DNA of 64,000 nucleotides, taken from Gemmatimonadota bacterium. Its GTDB lineage: Bacteria; JAAXHH01. The translations under genes were made by a program, and so were the position numbers. Every line of letters begins with the position of its first letter. The first letter of the stretch is position 1. Shown here piece by piece: positions 9,100 to 18,198 of this stretch. Below the pieces are notes generated by a model. It saw only the letters and a program-made list of their open reading frames with translations. It was not told the DNA's origin and made no database searches. The stretch spans positions 520,936-584,935 of the forward strand of contig VXTP01000043.1 in NCBI GenBank assembly GCA_009837395.1. Direction: 5' to 3'.

Positions 9100-10500
9100 T
9101 TGAGCCGCGCAAAGCCCAATATCCTGTTCTTCTTCACCGACGACCAGCGCTTCGATACGATTCACGCGTTGGGGAATCCCCTTGTTCAAACGCCCGTCAT
9201 GGACCGCCTGGTCGCCCGGGGCGTGTCCTTTACGCACGCCCATATCCCCGGGGGCACATCGGCCGCCATATGCATGCCCAGCCGGGCCATGCTGCATACC
9301 GGCCGCACCCTGTTTCATCTCGACGGCGCCGGCGCGGACATTCCGCCGGATCACACGCTGATGGGGGAATACCTGCAGTCCCACGGCTACCGCACCTGGG
9401 GCACGGGCAAATGGCACAACGGCGTCCCGTCCTACGCCCGCAGTTTTTCGGACGGCGCGGAGATCTTCTTCGGGGGCATGGACGACCACTGGAACGTACC
9501 GGTCTTCGACTTCGACCCGGACGGGAAGTACGAAGGCACGCTGCCCCAGTGCCCGGATGCCTTCCGCTCGAACGAAGTGAACATCCGGAAGGGGAACCAC
9601 GTGCACGCCGGGCGGCACTCCAGCGAGATCTTCGCAGACTGCGCCGCCGATTGGCTGAAGGGGTATGATTCCGAAGATCCCTTTTTCATGTATGTCTCGT
9701 TCATGGCGCCCCACGACCCGCGGACAATGCCCCAGGAGTTCCTGGACCTGTATGATCCCGAAGCCATCCCGCTGCCTCAGAACTTCATGGGCGGCCACCC
9801 CTTCGATAACGGCGACCTGAAGGTTAGAGACGAAGTCCTGGAGACGTTCCCGCGCGATCCGGCGAGCGTGCGGCGCCACATCGCCGAATACTACGCGATG
9901 ATCACCCACCTCGATGCGCAGATGGGACGGGTTATGCAGGCGCTGGAAGACCGCGGCATGGCGGACGACACCATCGTCGTTTTCGCCGGGGACAACGGCC
10001 TGGCAATCGGCCAGCACGGGCTGTTCGGCAAGCAAAACCTCTACGAGCACAGCATACGCGTGCCCCTGGTCTTCTCCGGACCCGGCATCCCGCGCGGTGT
10101 ACGGCACAGCGCTTACGCGTACCTGCTCGATATCTTCCCCACCCTGTGCGATCTGACGGGATTGGATTCCCCCGGTTCCGTGGAGGGGGTGAGTCTGGCG
10201 CCGACGTTCGAAGATCCCGGCGCACGTCCGAGGGACACGGTGTTCGCCGCCTATCGCCAGTGGCAGCGCATGGTGAAGGACGACCGGTTCAAACTGATCG
10301 AATACGTGGTCGACGGGCGCCGGACGACCCAGCTGTTCGACCTGGAACGCGACCCGCTGGAATGTCGCAATCTGGCCGGCGAAGCCGCTCATGCCGACCG
10401 GCTTGCAGGCCTTCGTTCCAGGCTTTTCGACTGGCGGGATGAATGGGGTGATGGGGACAGCGAATGGGGCCGGGCCTTCTGGACCGGGTACGACGCGTGA
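9100..10500 (+). CDS. Sulfatase (S1 family, alkaline phosphatase fold)
   Basis: This 466-residue enzyme should hydrolyse sulfate esters. Metal ligands D14-D15 lie in LFFFTDDQR. The formylglycine site is C58 in CMPSR, which needs a maturation enzyme not present in this window. A second metal site reads FAGDNGLAIGQHG near residue 300. The C-terminal LFDLERDPLECRNLAG is the usual ending of choline-sulfatase/iduronate-sulfatase-like proteins. The start is TTG 9100 with GAAAGGGA just upstream. No signal peptide is visible, so it is probably cytoplasmic and acts on imported sugar sulfates or small sulfate esters. It is convergent with the anti-sigma gene, 25 bases away. Confidence 0.9.
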   Translation: MSRAKPNILFFFTDDQRFDTIHALGNPLVQTPVMDRLVARGVSFTHAHIPGGTSAAICMPSRAMLHTGRTLFHLDGAGADIPPDHTLMGEYLQSHGYRTWGTGKWHNGVPSYARSFSDGAEIFFGGMDDHWNVPVFDFDPDGKYEGTLPQCPDAFRSNEVNIRKGNHVHAGRHSSEIFADCAADWLKGYDSEDPFFMYVSFMAPHDPRTMPQEFLDLYDPEAIPLPQNFMGGHPFDNGDLKVRDEVLETFPRDPASVRRHIAEYYAMITHLDAQMGRVMQALEDRGMADDTIVVFAGDNGLAIGQHGLFGKQNLYEHSIRVPLVFSGPGIPRGVRHSAYAYLLDIFPTLCDLTGLDSPGSVEGVSLAPTFEDPGARPRDTVFAAYRQWQRMVKDDRFKLIEYVVDGRRTTQLFDLERDPLECRNLAGEAAHADRLAGLRSRLFDWRDEWGDGDSEWGRAFWTGYDA

Positions 10501-10525
10501 GGTACCCGGTCCACCTTTCCGCTCG

Positions 10526-12205
10526 TCAGGCCGCGACCGCCCGGTTCCCGGTGTTATGGTACAGCGCTTGCCCCATGGCGCCCAGACCGATGATGACCAG
10601 CAGCAGATTGATGACCCAGCCCACATAGGGCAGGCTGACGGCGATCAGGACCAGCACCAGACCGGAGAGCAAGGGCAGCAGCATCGATCGGATATCGTGC
10701 TGTTTCGGTCGCAGGAGCGCGTTGCCGAGGAAATGGGCAACGACGATCTTGGACACGTACAGGCTCAGTACCCATACAGCGCCAATGACCAGTCCGGCGG
10801 GCAACCCGATGAGCGTCACGGCGAGCACGACCGCCAGGACCGGCGTGGCCGTGACCAGCACGAACCCGAATCCTGCGGACAGAAGAATACCGTTCAGATT
10901 GTCCAGCGGCACGCGACGGAGCGCGGGAAGTGCCCAGAGCAGCAGCAGGCCCGACAGGAACGCCGTGACCAGCCACAGGGCTGTCCACGCGATGGTCCAG
11001 ACGGACAGAATCCCGTCCTCGTCCTCTTCCTCGTCCTCCCGGCCCGGTACGGGTACGTCCACGATGGTTTCGCCGACAATGTTCGCGGCGGCAGCCACTT
11101 CCAGGTTCTCCGCGTCGGGCAGCCCCACGTCGAGATTCCCGCCGATGGAAGCGGAAGACTGCACCGTGGCCACCTGGCCGCGGAAGGTAACGTCCCGCTT
11201 CACCTCACCCGATATCGTCAGCGTATTGCCGAACACCGTGGCGTTCCGTCCGACCGTACCGCCTACGTTGATACCCTCCCCCATCGCGAATAGATCTCCC
11301 GCGATCGTTGCGTCACGGCCGGATCTGAACGACTGCGCGAGTACATAGACGCTTTGACCTATCGAGTCTCCTATGCGAATGACCTGGCCGAATCCGACGT
11401 ATCCGCCACCCGCCCGGCCATCCACCTCGATGTTCCTGCCGAATACGTAAATGTCCCCCAGTACCGAACCCGAGATTTCGATCGACTGTGCGAAGGCAAT
11501 CAGATCTCCCGTCACCTCACCGTCGATCCTGACCGTGCGGCCGAAGGCGACGAAGGTGTCGTCGACGATCTCGCCGGCATCCAACGAAATATCACCTTTG
11601 GATCGTATTTCGATGGCTTCCGAGGGACGGGCGTATCCCAGCATCAGCAGCAACCCTCCGAGCACGACCAGCGTGCCTGCCGGTCTCCGCAACAGAAGGT
11701 ACAGTGTAGCCAGCAGCATAATGAACGCGACAGCCAGGCCTACATCGCTTATCAGTGTAACCATGGTCGTACCTCCATTTTGGTAGTATTCGATGAAATA
11801 CGCTCCGGTGCTGAACAGCATGGACAACTGTCCGGAAACGTTCAGTGGATTCAGCCACTCTATGCTCCATGGAAGTTCCAGTCCCATCACCCAGCCAATT
11901 CCCAACCGCATCAAAGCCGCGATTCCGATAACGAGCCCCATCAGCTTCAGTATGTGGATGGGCGAAGGCACGGAGACCGGCGCCGGTTGCGTTTCTCCAA
12001 GAAAGGCCTCCGTGTTTCCCACGATTTCGAAGAGAGCGTCTCTCTCCCTTCGGAACGCCTGTACGAGGCCCTGGCACCTGGGGCAGTTTTCCAGGTGAAC
12101 AGTGAACGCCCGTGCTTCGGAACCGGTCAGCTCGCCATCGGCATAGGTCGAGCAGACGATTTCGGATGGACACGCGTTCTGGTATACCGATTCGTCGGTC
12201 GTCAT
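10526..12205 (-). CDS. Membrane anti-sigma factor with zf-HC2 and bactofilin-like domain
   Basis: This 559-residue protein starts with a zinc-finger anti-sigma domain (C18, H37, C41, C44; HLENCPRC). After membrane segments at about 84-106, 125-140 and 150-190 comes a repetitive beta-helix-like region (about 200-385). Its units resemble IDGEVTGDLIAFAQ and ISGSVLGDIYVFG, like polymer-forming bactofilin repeats. An acidic hinge (EDEEEDED, about 390-397) and four or more further membrane segments follow. The start codon overlaps the sigma-factor stop (ATGA), so it most likely binds and controls that sigma factor. If both halves span the membrane, the bactofilin-like part could sense wall or envelope state; that role is inferred. 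Confidence 0.8.
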   Translation of the reverse strand: MTTDESVYQNACPSEIVCSTYADGELTGSEARAFTVHLENCPRCQGLVQAFRRERDALFEIVGNTEAFLGETQPAPVSVPSPIHILKLMGLVIGIAALMRLGIGWVMGLELPWSIEWLNPLNVSGQLSMLFSTGAYFIEYYQNGGTTMVTLISDVGLAVAFIMLLATLYLLLRRPAGTLVVLGGLLLMLGYARPSEAIEIRSKGDISLDAGEIVDDTFVAFGRTVRIDGEVTGDLIAFAQSIEISGSVLGDIYVFGRNIEVDGRAGGGYVGFGQVIRIGDSIGQSVYVLAQSFRSGRDATIAGDLFAMGEGINVGGTVGRNATVFGNTLTISGEVKRDVTFRGQVATVQSSASIGGNLDVGLPDAENLEVAAAANIVGETIVDVPVPGREDEEEDEDGILSVWTIAWTALWLVTAFLSGLLLLWALPALRRVPLDNLNGILLSAGFGFVLVTATPVLAVVLAVTLIGLPAGLVIGAVWVLSLYVSKIVVAHFLGNALLRPKQHDIRSMLLPLLSGLVLVLIAVSLPYVGWVINLLLVIIGLGAMGQALYHNTGNRAVAA

Positions 12206-12771
12206 AATTCGGTCAACTCCTCTCGCAATCGTCTTCTGGCGCGGTAAATCAGCGTCGCCACCGTGTTCCGGTTCAGATTGAGCGCGTGGCCGATTTCGTC
12301 GTAGGTGAACTCGTTGTAGTAGGCCAGTACGAGCGGCACGCGGTACCGGTCCGGGAGCGACTGTATCGCCGATCGCACCTGGTCCCCCTTTTCCGCCCGC
12401 ACCATGATCTCCAGCGTATCCTCGGAAACCTTCGACGGGCCGACCTGGTCGGGATCGGCGGATTCATAGAAATTCACCTCGCGGTTACGGCGCCGCAACC
12501 GGTCGAGACAGTGGTTGGTCGCGGTCTTGAGCAACCAGTTAAGGGGCGATTTCGACGCGTCCATGGTGGACCGGTTCCGGTAAGCCCGGAGAAAGACTTC
12601 CTGGGTCGCGTCCTCGGCTTCGTACACGGACTTCAATAGATATCTGCAAAGTGCGAGAATCCGCCGGTGATGCGTCCGGTACGTCTCGTCGAATTCGAAA
12701 CCCGTTGCGCTTTCGCCGCTCGCGGTCGTGTTCACAATCCTACTACGAATGGCGGAACGAGATAGTTTCAT
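12202..12771 (-). CDS. ECF RNA polymerase sigma factor
   Basis: This 189-residue sigma-70 family protein has region 2 with AEDATQEVFLRAYRN, binding core polymerase and the -10 element. Region 4 has SLPDRYRVPLVLAYYNEFTYDEIG followed by the helix-turn-helix LNRNTVATLIYRARRRLRE. No region 1 or 3 is present, which is typical of ECF factors. It is translationally coupled to the downstream anti-sigma gene by a 4-base overlap. Its regulon is unknown. No ECF-type promoter could be recognised in the 98 bases between it and the formate dehydrogenase gene. Confidence 0.93.
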   Translation of the reverse strand: MKLSRSAIRSRIVNTTASGESATGFEFDETYRTHHRRILALCRYLLKSVYEAEDATQEVFLRAYRNRSTMDASKSPLNWLLKTATNHCLDRLRRRNREVNFYESADPDQVGPSKVSEDTLEIMVRAEKGDQVRSAIQSLPDRYRVPLVLAYYNEFTYDEIGHALNLNRNTVATLIYRARRRLREELTEL

Positions 12772-12869
12772 TTCCTGTTCCCAGAGCGAGGCGCCAGGCG
12801 CGTCATGATCTGTGAAACAGCAGAACGCATGTGGGATGAGTCGTGTCGGCGGCCTGCGGGAGACGCGTG

Positions 12870-15737
12870 CTAATCACTCGATGGCACAGGTTTCACGGCC
12901 ACCGCGCAGAACTTGAACTCGGGGATTTTGCCGTCGGGGTCCAGGGCATCGTTGGTCAGGATGTTGGCCGCGGCTTCCTTGAAGTGGAAGGGGATGAAGA
13001 CGTTGCCGTCGGCGACGCGGCCGGCAGCCTTCGCTTTAAGCGTTATGGCGCCCCGGCGAGAGGATACGGACACCGGGTCGCCTTCTTCGACGCCCAGGCG
13101 TTCCAGGTCCCCGGGCGTCATCTCCACGAAGGGCTCCGGCGAAATGGCGTCGAGGGCCCGGGCGCGGCGCGTCATGGTGCCCGTGTGCCAGTGCTCCAGG
13201 ACGCGGCCGGTATTCAGTACGAAGGGGTATGCGTCGTCCGGCAGTTCGTCCGGCGGCGCGAAGGATACGGGCGTGAAAAGGCCCAGGCCCCGGGGAAAGG
13301 CGCCGGTGAACAGCACGGGTTCTTCCAGGGGCCAGACCACGGTTGCCTGTTCCATCGCCTCGTAGGTGATGCCATTGAATATGGGGGTCAGCGCGACGAT
13401 CTCTTCCCAGACCGATTCCGGTCCGGCATATGCCCAGCGCGGACCGCTCTTCCCCTGTTCCATGCGGATCATCCGATTGGCCAGGTCGATCAGGATGTCC
13501 CCGTCCAGGCGGGCCTCGCCGGGCGGATTGATCGCCTGCCTGCCAATCTGCACCATGCGGTTCGTGTTGACGTAGGTGCCCCGTTTCTCCGCCGCGGTGG
13601 AGGCGGGCAGGATCACGTCGGCGAACTCCGCGGTTTCCGTCAGGAAGATGTCCTGCACGACAAGGAACGAGAGCCGCTGCAGGGCCTTTCTGACCTTGTT
13701 CATGTTCGGGTCCGAAAGGAAGGGATTCTCGCCCATCATGAGCATGCCCGCGATGCTTCCGTCGAGGGCGCCGTGCATGATTTCCACGACCGTCAGTCCG
13801 GAGTCTGGATCGAGCGTGGTATCCCATGCCTCCTCGAATCGCTTTCGCACCTCCGGGTCGTCCGCGGACTGGTAGCCGGGATAGAACCTCGGAATCAGTC
13901 CCACGTCCGAGGCGCCCTGCACGTTGTTCTGGCCCCGCAGCGGGTGCAGGCCCGTACCCCGGCGGCCGATGTTACCCGTCATGAGGCAGAGGGAGATCAG
14001 CGCTCTCGCATTGTCCGTGCCGTTGACGTGCTGGCTGATGCCCATGCCCCAGAAGATCATCGCGCGCTCCGCCCGGCCGTACTCCAGGGCAATCTCCTCG
14101 ATTACCGAAGGCGGAACGCCCGTGATCCGGGATGCCATCTCGGGCGTATAGCGCGCCAGGAAGGGTTCCAGGGCCTCGAAGCGTTCGGTGCGGCGCGCGA
14201 TGAAGTCCCGGTCCTGCAGGCCCTCCCGCAGGATCACGTGCATCAGCCCGTTCAGCAGCGCGATGTCCGTGCCGGGCTTGAACCGCACGTACCGAGTCGC
14301 GTGATCGGCGATGGTCGGTCGCCGGGGGTCGAGCACGATCATCCGGACGCCCCGGGCAACGGCCTGTTTCATGTAGGATGCGGCGACGGGGTGGTTGTCC
14401 TCCGTGTTGGAACCGATCACGAAGATGACATCGGTTTCAAGGACTTCCTGGAAGGCGTTGGAGACTGCCCCGCTGCCGATCGCTTCGGTGAGAGCCGCCA
14501 CGGACGAGGCGTGGCAGAGACGCGTACAGTGGTCGACGTTGTTGGTGCCGAAGACTACCCGGATCAGTTTTTGGAACAGGTAGGCCTCTTCATTGGTCAC
14601 CTTGGCCGAACCGAAACCCGCCAGCGCGGCCGGCCCCAGCGTGTTTTTGATCTCCAGCAGCCTGCGCGCCGCCAGGTCCAGCGCCTCGTCCCATTCGGCC
14701 TCGCGGAATACCTCACGGATGCGGTCGTTCCATTCCGGCGAGCGGAGCGAACGGCGGAAGTCCCGGTAGTCCTTGAAGTCCGCCGACAGCGGCTCTTTGG
14801 GATAGGCGTCTTCCCGGCGGACGAGGGGCCTGGTGAGCCGCTGGGGATGGTGCGTGTAGTCGTAACCGTACCGCCCCTTGACGCACAGACGGCCCTCGGT
14901 GTGGGTATCGTCCCTGCCGGTGACGCCCTCGATTCGGCCGTTACGCACGTGGTACGAGATCCCGCAGCCCACGCCGCAATAGGGACAGATGGAATCGACC
15001 TGACGGGTACCGGGGCCGGCTTCTTCGGACCCGTTCGCCGCGGCGTCGGGGTCGGCCCCAAGGGTATCGGACCCATTTGCCACAGAATCGACCAGTCGCT
15101 TGTCGGTAAGTGCGCCGGTGGGACAGGTGGCCACGCATTCACCGCAGGACACGCAGGAAGACCCGCCCAGCGGCAGGCCGTTGTCGAAGGCGATACGCGT
15201 GTCGCCACCCTTGCCCGTTCGACCGATGACGTCGTTTACCTGCACGTCGTCGCAAGCGCGGATGCACCGGTCGCACAGGATGCACGCATTCAGATCCACC
15301 GCGATGACGGGCGATGAGAGGTCGGGTTGCACCGGCGGGGTCGAGCGTGTGGCGGCGAACCGCGACGGGTCGGATTGGAGTTGAACCCCCAGGCGCGCGA
15401 GTTCGTCCTGTTCGGCGGGCTTGCGCCGTTCATCCGCGTGCGGCTGACCGGACTCCAGCAGTTCCACGAGCGTCCGACGCGCCCTGCGCACCCGGTCCGT
15501 GTCCGTTCGCACGGCCATGCCATCTTCTACCTGCCGGATGCAGGCCGCCGGCAGTGTTCGGGCGTTTTCCACGTCGACCACGCAGACGCGGCACACGGCG
15601 ACCGGTTCCAGTTTGGGGTCGTGGCACAGGGTGGGGATGTCGATTCCGGCGGAGCGCGCAGCTTCCCAGATCGTGGCGCCGGCCGGCGCGGTGATGCTTC
15701 TGCCGTCTATCGTCAGCGTGACGGTGCGACTATTCAT
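12870..15737 (-). CDS. NAD-dependent formate dehydrogenase, molybdopterin alpha subunit
   Basis: This large catalytic subunit (955 residues from ATG 15737) oxidises formate to CO2 at a bis-MGD metal centre. The N-terminal NuoG-like part holds a [2Fe-2S] domain (CHDPKLEPVAVCRVC) and two [4Fe-4S] motifs (CILCDRCIRAC, CVSCGECVATCPTG). The molybdopterin domain opens with CPYCGVGCG and LCVKGRYGYD. The metal-ligand position reads HCTRLCHAS, so it uses cysteine rather than selenocysteine. The C-terminal MoPterin-binding domain has HTGTMTRRA. The chosen start overlaps the upstream NuoE/F-type gene by 8 bases (ATGAATAG); a longer frame from 15911 is unlikely. No FdhD/FdsC accessory gene is adjacent. 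Confidence 0.92.
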   Translation of the reverse strand: MNSRTVTLTIDGRSITAPAGATIWEAARSAGIDIPTLCHDPKLEPVAVCRVCVVDVENARTLPAACIRQVEDGMAVRTDTDRVRRARRTLVELLESGQPHADERRKPAEQDELARLGVQLQSDPSRFAATRSTPPVQPDLSSPVIAVDLNACILCDRCIRACDDVQVNDVIGRTGKGGDTRIAFDNGLPLGGSSCVSCGECVATCPTGALTDKRLVDSVANGSDTLGADPDAAANGSEEAGPGTRQVDSICPYCGVGCGISYHVRNGRIEGVTGRDDTHTEGRLCVKGRYGYDYTHHPQRLTRPLVRREDAYPKEPLSADFKDYRDFRRSLRSPEWNDRIREVFREAEWDEALDLAARRLLEIKNTLGPAALAGFGSAKVTNEEAYLFQKLIRVVFGTNNVDHCTRLCHASSVAALTEAIGSGAVSNAFQEVLETDVIFVIGSNTEDNHPVAASYMKQAVARGVRMIVLDPRRPTIADHATRYVRFKPGTDIALLNGLMHVILREGLQDRDFIARRTERFEALEPFLARYTPEMASRITGVPPSVIEEIALEYGRAERAMIFWGMGISQHVNGTDNARALISLCLMTGNIGRRGTGLHPLRGQNNVQGASDVGLIPRFYPGYQSADDPEVRKRFEEAWDTTLDPDSGLTVVEIMHGALDGSIAGMLMMGENPFLSDPNMNKVRKALQRLSFLVVQDIFLTETAEFADVILPASTAAEKRGTYVNTNRMVQIGRQAINPPGEARLDGDILIDLANRMIRMEQGKSGPRWAYAGPESVWEEIVALTPIFNGITYEAMEQATVVWPLEEPVLFTGAFPRGLGLFTPVSFAPPDELPDDAYPFVLNTGRVLEHWHTGTMTRRARALDAISPEPFVEMTPGDLERLGVEEGDPVSVSSRRGAITLKAKAAGRVADGNVFIPFHFKEAAANILTNDALDPDGKIPEFKFCAVAVKPVPSSD

Positions 15738-17403
15738 CCGGACCGCCTCCGGTGTTCTCCCCACGTTCGGTCGGTTGACAGCCGTGCGTTGCGAAGGCGG
15801 AGGGGAAATGCCGGAGCGCCGAGGTAAGGGGCAGCGCGGCGGCCTGGCCCAGGCCGCAGATCGAGGTGAGTTCCATCGCCTCGGCGACGTCAACCACGGG
15901 TTCCAGCGCATTGGGCCTAGCGTCTCCCTCCAGGATCGTGTCCAGCAACTTGACCAGGTGTTCCGTGCCCGTACGGCAGGGCACGCACTTACCGCAGGAC
16001 TCGTTGCGGAAGAAGGTCACCGCGTTCCGGGCCATATCCGCCATGTCCGTTCCTTCGGCCAGCACGATGACCGCCCCGGAGCCCAGCATGGAACCGGCAT
16101 CGGCGAGCGGTTTGAAATCCAGGGGGAGATCCGCCATGGACGCCGGCAGGAAACCCGATGACGTGCCCCCCGGAGAGAAGGCCATCAGTTCGCGTCCCCC
16201 GGCAATGCCACCCCCGTAGTCCCGGATGAGATCGCAGACCCTGGTCCCGAGTGGTATCTCGTATACGCCGGGCCGGTTGACGTGGCCGCTCAGTGCGATG
16301 TACTTGCGTCCGACCGCGCCGTTTACCCCCTGGGACCGGAACCAGTCGGCGCCGCGCCGCAGGATGGCCGGCACCCACGCGAAGGTCTCTACGTTGTTGA
16401 TCAGCGTGGGCCGTCCGTGAAGCCCGTGCGTGCCGGGAAACGGCGGCTTGTTGCGGGGCTCGGCTCTTTTCCCTTCCATCGCTTCGAGCAGGGCCGTCTC
16501 CTCGCCGCAAATGTACCCTCCCGGACTGTCGAAGATCTCGAGGTGAAACGAATGCGCCGAATTCAGCACGCCGTCGCCCAGGTATCCGGCCGAATAAAAC
16601 GACTTGATCGTCCGCTCGAGCACCTCGCGCTCACGGTCGTATTCTTGGCGCAGGAACAGGTATCCCTGATCGGCTCCGACGGCGAGACCGCCCAGGATCA
16701 GGCCTTCGACGACGAGATGGGGGTAGTGGTAGAGGATCTCGCGGTCCTTGAACGTGCCCGGTTCGCTCTCATCCGCGTTGCAGATCGCGTACTTGACGCC
16801 GGACACCGTCTTGCGAACGAGGTCCCACTTGACGCCGGTCGGGAATCCGGCCCCGCCCATCCCACGCAACCCGCTGTCCTTGATGGTCTGCAAGAGCCCT
16901 TCCGGGTCTTCGTGCGAGACCCACTCTTTCAGGGATTCCGCGGCCAGCGGGTGTTCATAGGGATCGATGCATCCCGGATTGGCCCTTCGCCGGGCGGGCT
17001 GGCGGGCGATCTTTCCGTCGGCGGCGAGGCGGGAAACGTACCGGCCGAGCCGCTCCCCGGTCATGGACCGATAGCTGCGGCCGTTGATCGAGACCGCCGG
17101 TGCGCCGTCGCACTGGCCGAGACAGGAAACCCCGGAGACCTCCCACTGGTCCAGGCCGGCATAGCGCACGGATTCCCGCAGGGTCTCCAGCACGTCGCGG
17201 GCCCCGTGGAGATGGCACGAAAGATCGGTACAGACCCGCAGGGAGGACGCGGGAGGAGGTTCCAGCCGGAAGTGCGGATAAAAACCGGCCACGCCATGGA
17301 TTTCGTAAAGCGGAATGCCCTTGCGTTCGGACAGGGATTTCAATTCCGCGTCCGGCAGATATCCGTGACGCGCCTGTATTTCTCTCAGATCATCGATCAA
17401 CAT
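15730..17403 (-). CDS. Formate dehydrogenase beta subunit, NuoE-NuoF fusion
   Basis: This 557-residue protein passes electrons from the molybdopterin subunit to NAD+. Residues 1-140 are a thioredoxin-fold NuoE-like [2Fe-2S] domain with CTDLSCHLHGA and CLGQCDGAPA. Residues 150-540 are NuoF-like: the NADH/FMN glycine-rich GMGGAGFPTGVKWD, NADESEPGTFKDRE, GGYICGEETALLEA, and the [4Fe-4S] site ESCGKCVPCRTGT with a later cysteine in SICGLGQ. In most FdsGBA-type enzymes the two parts are separate genes. It is coupled to the alpha subunit by overlap. GC-rich codon use matches the neighbours. Confidence 0.92.
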   Translation of the reverse strand: MLIDDLREIQARHGYLPDAELKSLSERKGIPLYEIHGVAGFYPHFRLEPPPASSLRVCTDLSCHLHGARDVLETLRESVRYAGLDQWEVSGVSCLGQCDGAPAVSINGRSYRSMTGERLGRYVSRLAADGKIARQPARRRANPGCIDPYEHPLAAESLKEWVSHEDPEGLLQTIKDSGLRGMGGAGFPTGVKWDLVRKTVSGVKYAICNADESEPGTFKDREILYHYPHLVVEGLILGGLAVGADQGYLFLRQEYDREREVLERTIKSFYSAGYLGDGVLNSAHSFHLEIFDSPGGYICGEETALLEAMEGKRAEPRNKPPFPGTHGLHGRPTLINNVETFAWVPAILRRGADWFRSQGVNGAVGRKYIALSGHVNRPGVYEIPLGTRVCDLIRDYGGGIAGGRELMAFSPGGTSSGFLPASMADLPLDFKPLADAGSMLGSGAVIVLAEGTDMADMARNAVTFFRNESCGKCVPCRTGTEHLVKLLDTILEGDARPNALEPVVDVAEAMELTSICGLGQAAALPLTSALRHFPSAFATHGCQPTERGENTGGGPDE

Positions 17404-17427
17404 GAACCGGGTCCGGATAAGAAACGG

Positions 17428-18195
17428 TTACTGGCTGAGCTGGTGTATCGAGGTCTTCCAGCGCGGGCTGTCGATATCGACGATGCGGAAGGCCGCGGGC
17501 TCGTCCGTCGCGATGACGCGGGAGCCGTCCGGCTTGATCACGGGGTCCTTTCGAAACTGCAGTCCCACACTCGGCGCGGTCAGGACCGTCGCGTTGCCCA
17601 CGTCCATGCGGAAGTCATGGTGCACATGGCCGCACAGGATCAGGCGCAGCGCGGCCGCGGCCCCGCAAATCTCCAGAAACCGCTCGTTATCCTGCAGAAT
17701 CAGTTCATCCATCCAGGCGACGCCGACCGGTACCGGCGGGTGATGCATGCAGATGACCGATGACAGCCCGGAGGACAGTTCCTGCTCCAACCAGTCCAGC
17801 TGGTCGTCGTCAAGCCGTCCCGAAACCTCGCCCTCGTCCAGGGTATCGAGCACGATAATCCGGTGGCCCAACCGTTCAAGGGAATAGTAATAGGAGGCCG
17901 AATCCGCACGGGAGTCTTCCAGCATGACCTGCCGGAAGACCGGCCTGTAGTCGTGATTGCCCAGGGCCATGTGACAGGGAAAACGAAGGTGGGAGATGAC
18001 GTCCTTGAAGGCCCGGTAGGATGCTTCGGTTCCGTCGTTGATCTGGTCGCCCGTCATCACGACGAGATCGGGCGAGGGGCTCAACCGGTTGACGGCGTTC
18101 ACAGCGGCCCGAAGCCGTTCCAGGGTATCCTGGCCGTGTACGGGCTGTTTTGCAGCCGGAACGATATGAGGGTCGGAAAGTTGTACGATGCGCAT
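17428..18195 (-). CDS. Calcineurin-like metallophosphoesterase (CpdA-like)
   Basis: This 255-residue protein has the full dimetal phosphoesterase motif set: SDPHI near residue 7, MTGDQIND, ALGNHDYR, MHHPPVP and CGHVHHDF. This order and length match class III cyclic nucleotide phosphodiesterases of the CpdA type, so hydrolysis of cAMP or a similar phosphodiester is plausible but unproven. It lies 3 bases downstream of pepA and 24 bases upstream of the formate dehydrogenase beta gene, so it is probably co-transcribed with both. Confidence 0.88.
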   Translation of the reverse strand: MRIVQLSDPHIVPAAKQPVHGQDTLERLRAAVNAVNRLSPSPDLVVMTGDQINDGTEASYRAFKDVISHLRFPCHMALGNHDYRPVFRQVMLEDSRADSASYYYSLERLGHRIIVLDTLDEGEVSGRLDDDQLDWLEQELSSGLSSVICMHHPPVPVGVAWMDELILQDNERFLEICGAAAALRLILCGHVHHDFRMDVGNATVLTAPSVGLQFRKDPVIKPDGSRVIATDEPAAFRIVDIDSPRWKTSIHQLSQ

Positions 18196-18198
18196 GGA

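Noticed and set aside
7936-12830. Shared 15-mer AACAGCAGAACGCAT in the ileS leader and near the first ECF sigma gene
   Set aside because: Matches of this length are expected by chance a few times in 64 kb, and the orientation relative to genes differs.
14480-14540. Possible selenocysteine codon in formate dehydrogenase
   Set aside because: The metal-ligand position is a normal cysteine codon and the reading frame has no in-frame TGA.
12843-15317. Long plus-strand frame opposite the formate dehydrogenase alpha gene
   Set aside because: No recognisable domains and an arginine/histidine/glycine-rich shadow composition; the minus-strand gene has complete iron-sulfur and molybdopterin motifs.
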